A stretch of DNA of 64,000 nt from Gemmatimonadota bacterium (GTDB lineage Bacteria > Gemmatimonadota > Gemmatimonadetes > Longimicrobiales > Gaopeijiaceae): assembly GCA_041390125.1 (NCBI GenBank), contig JAWKQN010000007.1:62001-126000 (forward strand). The letters are read 5' to 3'. The notes beneath the pieces were generated by a model that had not been told where the DNA came from, made no database searches, and saw only the letters and a program-made list of their open reading frames with translations. Shown piece after piece: positions 59,413 to 64,000 of the stretch. How positions within the stretch are numbered: position 1 is the first letter of the stretch; each line of letters begins with the position of its first letter. Both the position numbers and the translations under genes were made by a program.

Positions 59413-60945
59413 ATGGACACGGCGCCTCCCCCGTCTTCGCAGCCCCGCTCGGGCTGGCGCCGTGTCGGCAGCGGTCTGCTCGTCGCGCTCGGGGTGCTCG
59501 TCCTCGCGGTGCTGTCGCTCCTGATGCGCGGCGGGCCGGGCTTCGGGGTGGGGGGCTTCTTCGCGCCGCGCCTGGACGCACCCGAGCCCGCTCTGGCCGC
59601 CTTCGAGGAGCGCGTCCCGCCTCTGCCGCCGTCCGTCCTCACCGTCCCCATCGCCTACGACCTGGCGCCGGTGATCCAGAAGCTCGAGGAGGTGGTGCCG
59701 CGCACGCAGGGGTCGCTGGCCCGCCGGATCCCGGTCGAGGGCAACGACCGGGCGGACGTGGCCTACGAGATCCGGCGCCAGCCCTTCCGGGCCGAGCTGG
59801 ACGGCGACATCGCGCGCATCAGCACCGTGATCGCCTACAAGGCGCGGGCCTGGTACGATCCACCCCTGCTGCCGGAGATCCGGGCGTCGTGCGGCGACGA
59901 AAGCGACGAGCCGGAGCCGCGCGCGCGGGTGGCGCTGTCCGCTCGCGTCAGCATCGGGCCGGATTGGGCGCTGATCGGCAAGGCACAGGTGGACCGTCTG
60001 GCCGCGCTCTCGGAGGAGCAGCGGGACCGCTGTCGGATCACCCCGCTCAACATCGACGTGACCGATCGCGTGATCCGGGCCGCGGAGGAGGCGCTCACCG
60101 ACCACCTGCCCGACGTGGAGGCCGCCCTCGCGGGCATCGATCTGCGCTCGCGCTTCGCGCGCTGGTGGGGCATCCTCCAGGAGCCGATCGAGCTCGACGA
60201 CGACGTCTGGCTGGTGATCGATCCCAGCGCCGTCCACCGCGGGAGCGCCGAGGGCGAGGGGCAGGTGCTGCGCGCGGTGGTGAGCCTCACGGCCCAGCCC
60301 CGCGTGGTCTGGGGAAGCCGGCCCCTCCTCGCCGCGCGTCCCTTGCCGCCGCTCGACAGTGCGGACGTCGAGGAGGGTCTGCAGATCCAGGCGCAGGGGA
60401 TCATCGACTACGCGACCGCGAGCGCGCGTCTCAACCAGGAGCTGATCGGACAGGAGCTGGTGCTTCCCGGTGGGACGCTACGGATCCAGAACCTGGCCGT
60501 CCGCGGGATCGGCGGTGGGCGCATCGCGCTGGAGCTGGCGTTCCGGGGAAGCGCGCGCGGGCGCCTGTTCCTGACGGGCACACCGGAGTTCGACGCGGCC
60601 AACGGAACGATCGGGGTCCCGGATCTGAGCTTCGATATCGCCAGTCAGAACCTGTTGGTGCAGGGACTCACCTGGATGGCGCACCCGACCGTGCTGGAGA
60701 CGATGCGCGAGCGGGCCCGTTGGGAGGTGAGCGACATCCTGGGACTGGCGGAGCAGCAGATCAATCGCGGGCTCAACCGCAACCTGAGCGACGAGGTTCG
60801 CTTGATCGGCAGCGTGGAGAGCATCGACGTGACCGGGCTCTATCCCCAACGTGACCGGCTGGTGGTGCGGGCCCGGGCACGCGCGCGCGCGCGGCTGGTG
60901 ATCGTGGAGGAGGAGAAGGTGGCGGCGGAGCCCGCGGCTCGATGA
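59413..60945 (+). CDS. DUF4403-family membrane-anchored protein
   Basis: The 510-residue protein has one N-terminal membrane helix (about 20-40), then a large DUF4403 region rich in strands and ending in basic repeats (RARARARARLVIVEEEK). DUF4403 proteins show a duplicated lipid-binding-like fold. It lies six bases after the transporter and overlaps the AAC(3) gene by four bases. Confidence 0.78.
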   Translation: MDTAPPPSSQPRSGWRRVGSGLLVALGVLVLAVLSLLMRGGPGFGVGGFFAPRLDAPEPALAAFEERVPPLPPSVLTVPIAYDLAPVIQKLEEVVPRTQGSLARRIPVEGNDRADVAYEIRRQPFRAELDGDIARISTVIAYKARAWYDPPLLPEIRASCGDESDEPEPRARVALSARVSIGPDWALIGKAQVDRLAALSEEQRDRCRITPLNIDVTDRVIRAAEEALTDHLPDVEAALAGIDLRSRFARWWGILQEPIELDDDVWLVIDPSAVHRGSAEGEGQVLRAVVSLTAQPRVVWGSRPLLAARPLPPLDSADVEEGLQIQAQGIIDYATASARLNQELIGQELVLPGGTLRIQNLAVRGIGGGRIALELAFRGSARGRLFLTGTPEFDAANGTIGVPDLSFDIASQNLLVQGLTWMAHPTVLETMRERARWEVSDILGLAEQQINRGLNRNLSDEVRLIGSVESIDVTGLYPQRDRLVVRARARARARLVIVEEEKVAAEPAAR

Positions 60946-61748
60946 CAGGGAAGGAGCCGCGCACGATCCGCGAGGTCGCCGGACAGCTCCGGGCTCTGGG
61001 CGTGGAGCGCGGTGGCGTGCTGCTCGTGCACACCTCGTTCCGGGCCGTCCGGCCGATCGAGGGTGGCCCCGACGGTCTGATCGCGGCGCTGGACGAGGCG
61101 CTCGGCCCCGAAGGCACGCTGGTCATGCCGTCGTGGGGAAGTTCCGACGACGAGCCGTTCGATCCTGCGATCACCCCCGCCTCGTCGAGCCTGGGCGTGG
61201 TCGCGGAGCGGTTCCGGCGCCAGCCGGGCGTGCGCCGCAGCGCGCATCAGCACGCCTTCGCCGCGCGCGGGCCTCGCGCGGAGGCCATCCTGGCGGATCC
61301 GCTCCCGCTCCCACCCCACATCCCCGCCAGCCCGGTGGGACGGGTGCACGACGCGGGAGGGCAGGTGCTGCTGCTCGGAGTCGATCACGACGCCGACACC
61401 ACGGTGCACCTGGCGGAGCTGATCGCCGGCGTTCCCTACCGGGTGCCGAAGTACCTGACGGCGCGGGTCGATGGGGTGCCGACCCGGATCGACTACGGCG
61501 AGAACGACCACTGCTGCGCGCGTTTCCGCCTCGTGGACGGATGGGTTCGGGAGGCGGGGGTGCAGCGGGAAGGGACGGTGGGGCACGCGCACGCGCGGCT
61601 GGTGTGTGCTCGGGACGTGGTCGATGCGGTGGTCCCGCGCCTGGTGGCCGACCCGCTACTGTTCCTGCACGGTCCGGAGGCCGGTTGCGACGAGTGCGAC
61701 GACGCGCGGTCGAGCGTGGGCCCCGATCGGGACGCCTCTCCGGTGTGA
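60942..61748 (+). CDS. AAC(3)-family N-acetyltransferase
   Basis: The 268-residue protein matches the AAC(3)/FrbF/YokD fold: LLVHTSFRAVRPIEGGPDGLIAALDEALG in pieces, GTLVMPSWGSSDDEPFDP, SLGVVAERFRRQPGVRRSAHQHAFAARG in pieces (the conserved His-x-His region) and VLLLGVDHDADTTVHLAE with the catalytic His/Glu region. Some members acetylate aminoglycosides, others acetylate natural-product amines; chromosomal relatives are often unrelated to resistance. A Cys-rich segment CDECDD near the end is unusual. Confidence 0.88.
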   Translation: MTGKEPRTIREVAGQLRALGVERGGVLLVHTSFRAVRPIEGGPDGLIAALDEALGPEGTLVMPSWGSSDDEPFDPAITPASSSLGVVAERFRRQPGVRRSAHQHAFAARGPRAEAILADPLPLPPHIPASPVGRVHDAGGQVLLLGVDHDADTTVHLAELIAGVPYRVPKYLTARVDGVPTRIDYGENDHCCARFRLVDGWVREAGVQREGTVGHAHARLVCARDVVDAVVPRLVADPLLFLHGPEAGCDECDDARSSVGPDRDASPV

Positions 61749-61794
61749 CCGCGACCGACCGGCGTTGCGGAGCCGGTGGGGGCAGGACCCGCGG

Positions 61795-62220
61795 TCAGGT
61801 CGAGATGGCGATCTTGAAGCCGTCCGGGTCCACCAGACGGAAGATGCGTGCACCCCAAGGCATGTCGGTCGGCTCCAAGGCCAGGGTGCCGCCGCGAGCG
61901 CGGATGCCGGACGCGAGCGCGTCGACGTCCTGTGCGGTCCGCAGGAGGAACGAGAAGCCCTCCCCCTTCACCCGATCCCAGCCCCGGGCGCCATCGTCCT
62001 GACCCAACAGGATGCGGACCGATCCGGCCCTCAGCGTGACGGCCCGCAGCGCGCCGTCGCGCTCGTGGCGCTCCTCGACGTGGAATCCGACCACGTCGCG
62101 GTACCAAGCCAGACTGGCGTCCAGGTCGGCGACCGTGAGGGAGACGGACATCTCGCGAGCCCGGAACGACTGGGGCTCGGCGCGCGTGGGGGATTCGCCG
62201 GCGGTGGCTTCGTCGCTCAT
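61795..62220 (-). CDS. VOC-family protein
   Basis: The 141-residue protein has an N-terminal disordered stretch (1-24) followed by a VOC domain: SVSLTVADLDASLAWYRDVVGF, VEERHERDGALRAVTLRAGSVRILLGQ in pieces, and the second module ending PWGARIFRLVDPDGFKIAI. Typical glyoxalase/dioxygenase fold without a defined reaction. Confidence 0.86.
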   Translation of the reverse strand: MSDEATAGESPTRAEPQSFRAREMSVSLTVADLDASLAWYRDVVGFHVEERHERDGALRAVTLRAGSVRILLGQDDGARGWDRVKGEGFSFLLRTAQDVDALASGIRARGGTLALEPTDMPWGARIFRLVDPDGFKIAIST

Positions 62221-62398
62221 GGGAGACGCCTCGGATGCGTGGGGCGCGGGTGCGGGCACGACAATCGATGCGCCCGGGTGTCGTCCCGCAACCCGCACCG
62301 TCCTCGAGGGCTTCCACCGGCCGTGGAGCGGGTTTGACCGTGGGGCCGCGCCGTGCCAAGCTACCGCAGGCATCCCGCTTCATCTGGCCGCGTCTCCC

Positions 62399-62977
62399 AT
62401 GACCGACACCACGGTGTTCTCGAGGACCGTCGCCGACCGCGTGCTCCGGCGCGCCGCCGAGATCGAAGGGTCCGACGATACGCGCATCTCGATCGAGGAG
62501 CTGCGCTCCCTGGCACGTGAAGCGGGGTTCGGATCCCGCGCGATCGAGCGGGCGCTCGGAGAGGCCCGCGGCGAGTCGTTGGGCCAGGACGGCGCCACGG
62601 CCCAGCGCCCGCCGGTGCAACGCTGGGGACTTCTCTTCACGCGCATGGCCACCATCCGCGAGGTCCCGGTGGAGATCAGCTCCGAGCAGCTGATGCGGGT
62701 CGTGCGCCTCTTCCAGCCCTACCGGGAGGGTCCGGCGCAGGTTCGGCTGGAGGAGCACGAGATCACGTGGCGCGACGAGCGCGGGCTGCATTTTGCCGTG
62801 ACCTCGGTCGGTGGCAGTACGGTGATCCGCGTCCACCTGGGGCGTCTTCTGTTGCGACGCGGCCGCTGGATGGGCTGGGTGAAGGCGGCCGCCGACCGAC
62901 TCGAGCTGTTGACCCTGCTCGTCGCGCGCCCGGACGGCGGCGGTGAGCGCACACCTGCGCTCCCTTCGGGGCGCTGA
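62399..62977 (+). CDS. Hypothetical cytoplasmic protein
   Basis: The 192-residue protein begins with a helical segment resembling a sensor-peptide helix (RTVADRVLRRAAEIEGSDDTRISIEELRSLAREAGFGSRAI in pieces). The second half has beta-like strands (WRDERGLHFAVTSVGGSTVIRVHLG). No family recognised. The start at 62399 is chosen for the first helix; a longer upstream frame overlaps the divergent VOC gene. Confidence 0.55.
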   Translation: MTDTTVFSRTVADRVLRRAAEIEGSDDTRISIEELRSLAREAGFGSRAIERALGEARGESLGQDGATAQRPPVQRWGLLFTRMATIREVPVEISSEQLMRVVRLFQPYREGPAQVRLEEHEITWRDERGLHFAVTSVGGSTVIRVHLGRLLLRRGRWMGWVKAAADRLELLTLLVARPDGGGERTPALPSGR

Positions 62978-62991
62978 AGGAGAGGGACCGG

Positions 62992-64000
62992 ATGGCCTTC
63001 CATGGGCGCGTACGCGGGGCGGTGCTGGTCCCGTCCCTGATGCTCGCCGCCTGCGCCAGCGAGGCGGACGCCCCCGACCTGGCCATCGAGAACGTGACGG
63101 TGATCGACGCCGCGGGTGGTGCGCGCGCCGGGCAGACCGTCGTCGTGGACGACGGGCGTATCGTGCAGGTGGCGGATGCGGGCGCGCCGAGCGGTGCCAC
63201 CGAGGTGGTGGATGGGACCGGCCGCTTCCTGATCCCGGGGCTGTGGGACTTCCACGTCCACCTGACATACGACGATCGCTTCACCGACGCGATGCCGGGC
63301 CTGTTCCTGCGTCACGGCATCACCAGCATCCGCGACACCGGCGGCATGTTGGATCGCGTCCTGCCGGTGGTGCAACGGCTGCGGGCGGAAGGCGCCATCG
63401 CACCGCGGGTCTTCTTCGCCGGTCCCCTGCTGGACGGCGAGCACGTCGTCTACGACGGGGACAACCGCCCCGCGCTCGGCATCGCCAATCCGGACGTCGA
63501 GACGGCGCGGGCGAACATCGCGCGCTTGGCGGAGGCCGGCGTGGACTTCGTGAAGATCTACGAGATGGTGACGCCGGAGGTGTTCGACGCGTTGGTGGAG
63601 GAGGCGGAGGCGCGCGGATTGCCACGGGATGCGCACGTGCCCCTCTCCCTCCTGGCCCGGGACGTGGGCCCGCGCGTGAACTCGCTCGAGCATCTGCGCA
63701 ACATCGAGATGGACTGCGCCACGAACGCGGACGAGCTGCTGGCGGCGCGACGCAGCATCCTGGCCGAGCCACCGCCGGGCCCCGGTGCGGATCTGCGGAG
63801 CCGTCTGCATGGGCTCCACCGCCTTCCCGCGGTGGAGGCGTACGACGCAGAGCGTTGCTCCGAGACGCTCGACGCGCTGGCGTCCACCATCCAGGTACCG
63901 ACCCTTCGTCTGAACGCCATGGGACTGCGTTCTCCCTTCGAGCGGGACGACTGGGCGGATGCGTTGGCGCATGCGCCCGCGGATGTCGCGGCCGACTGGG
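62992..64000 (+). CDS. Amidohydrolase lipoprotein (N-terminal part, runs off the window)
   Basis: The frame from ATG 62992, with GGAGAGGGA upstream, is open to the end of the window (336 codons). A signal peptide with lipobox LAAC leads into an amidohydrolase: the metal motif IPGLWDFHVHLTY, TSIRDTGGMLD, VDFVKIYEMV, DAHVPLSLL and VNSLEHLRN. The order of His residues matches D-aminoacylase/imidazolonepropionase-type hydrolases. The C-terminal metal Asp lies beyond the window. It is similar in kind to the lipoprotein at 33786. Confidence 0.82.
   Translation, partial: MAFHGRVRGAVLVPSLMLAACASEADAPDLAIENVTVIDAAGGARAGQTVVVDDGRIVQVADAGAPSGATEVVDGTGRFLIPGLWDFHVHLTYDDRFTDAMPGLFLRHGITSIRDTGGMLDRVLPVVQRLRAEGAIAPRVFFAGPLLDGEHVVYDGDNRPALGIANPDVETARANIARLAEAGVDFVKIYEMVTPEVFDALVEEAEARGLPRDAHVPLSLLARDVGPRVNSLEHLRNIEMDCATNADELLAARRSILAEPPPGPGADLRSRLHGLHRLPAVEAYDAERCSETLDALASTIQVPTLRLNAMGLRSPFERDDWADALAHAPADVAADW

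Noticed and set aside
60942..61748. Acquired aminoglycoside resistance gene
   Set aside because: No mobile element, and GC and codon use look like the neighbours; chromosomal AAC(3)-fold proteins often have other substrates.
1..64000. tRNA, rRNA or integration sites
   Set aside because: No cloverleaf-type or rRNA-like stretch was noticed by eye; a covariance-model scan would be needed to exclude small RNA genes.

Overview
The window looks like one contig of a high-GC, Gram-negative environmental bacterium, most likely a Gemmatimonadota member. This is inferred from the gene mix and not from a marker gene. The mix includes a PadR regulator next to an 'ADOP'-type ABC permease with the acidobacterial/gemmatimonad permease prefix, TonB receptors with carboxypeptidase-regulatory N-termini, a SusD-like lipoprotein, BlaI plus M56 peptidase, many secreted amidohydrolases and S9 peptidases, and very frequent 4-bp ATGA/GTGA stop-start overlaps. 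I found no rRNA, tRNA, insertion sequence or CRISPR array.

Layout. 1-2 kb: the end of a SusD-like gene, a strong hairpin terminator, and a secreted protein with a TonB plug domain but no barrel. 2.2-4.6 kb: a GAF-GAF NarL-type two-component pair. 4.65-5.65 kb (minus): a DNA-binding protein with a histone-H1-like tail and a Flp pilin. 5.9-9.3 kb: an outer-membrane protein, then an ECF sigma factor overlapped by a one-helix membrane protein and a Spy/CpxP-like protein. 9.5-11.9 kb: a small beta-barrel protein, a SoxC-like molybdoenzyme and a mono-haem cytochrome c. 12-13.9 kb: a cold-shock gene with a long structured leader, an SH3-like secreted protein, a small membrane protein and a thioesterase.

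13.9-21.65 kb is the most coherent block. An ArsR repressor and a fused FeS/NrfD membrane subunit are transcribed leftward. A persulfide dioxygenase-rhodanese fusion, a cytoplasmic SoeA-like molybdopterin oxidoreductase and a SulP anion transporter are transcribed rightward. The two sets start from face-to-face overlapping promoters. Read together, the genes predict persulfide to sulfite (dioxygenase), sulfite to sulfate with electrons to quinone (Soe-like complex), and sulfate movement across the membrane (SulP). The SoxC-like pair could oxidise sulfite in the periplasm.

21.6-33 kb: an alkyltransferase-like DNA repair protein, a large TonB receptor with an unusual leader, a PQQ dehydrogenase with an extra haem-type motif, a LytS/LytTR pair, a prolyl-tRNA editing protein, and PadR plus ABC permease. 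33-39 kb: a SET-domain protein, three 34-bp tandem repeats copied from a gene end, two overlapping hydrolase genes, and DAHP synthase divergent from a prephenate dehydrogenase-chorismate mutase fusion. 39-46.8 kb: BlaI with a readable promoter/operator, an M56 peptidase ending in a TonB-plug-like domain, a VOC protein, a polysaccharide deacetylase, YceI and a partner protein, a pure lysine-repeat H1-like protein, and an SprT-like peptidase. 46.8-64 kb: a Tat-exported Gfo/Idh/MocA lipoprotein, a GldA/F/G-like ABC operon with DUF4340, an Ig-like lipoprotein, a quinone oxidoreductase, an S9 peptidase, a secreted DinB protein, an Nramp-like transporter, DUF4403, AAC(3), VOC, and an amidohydrolase running off the end.

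All functions are read from motifs by eye; no database search was possible.
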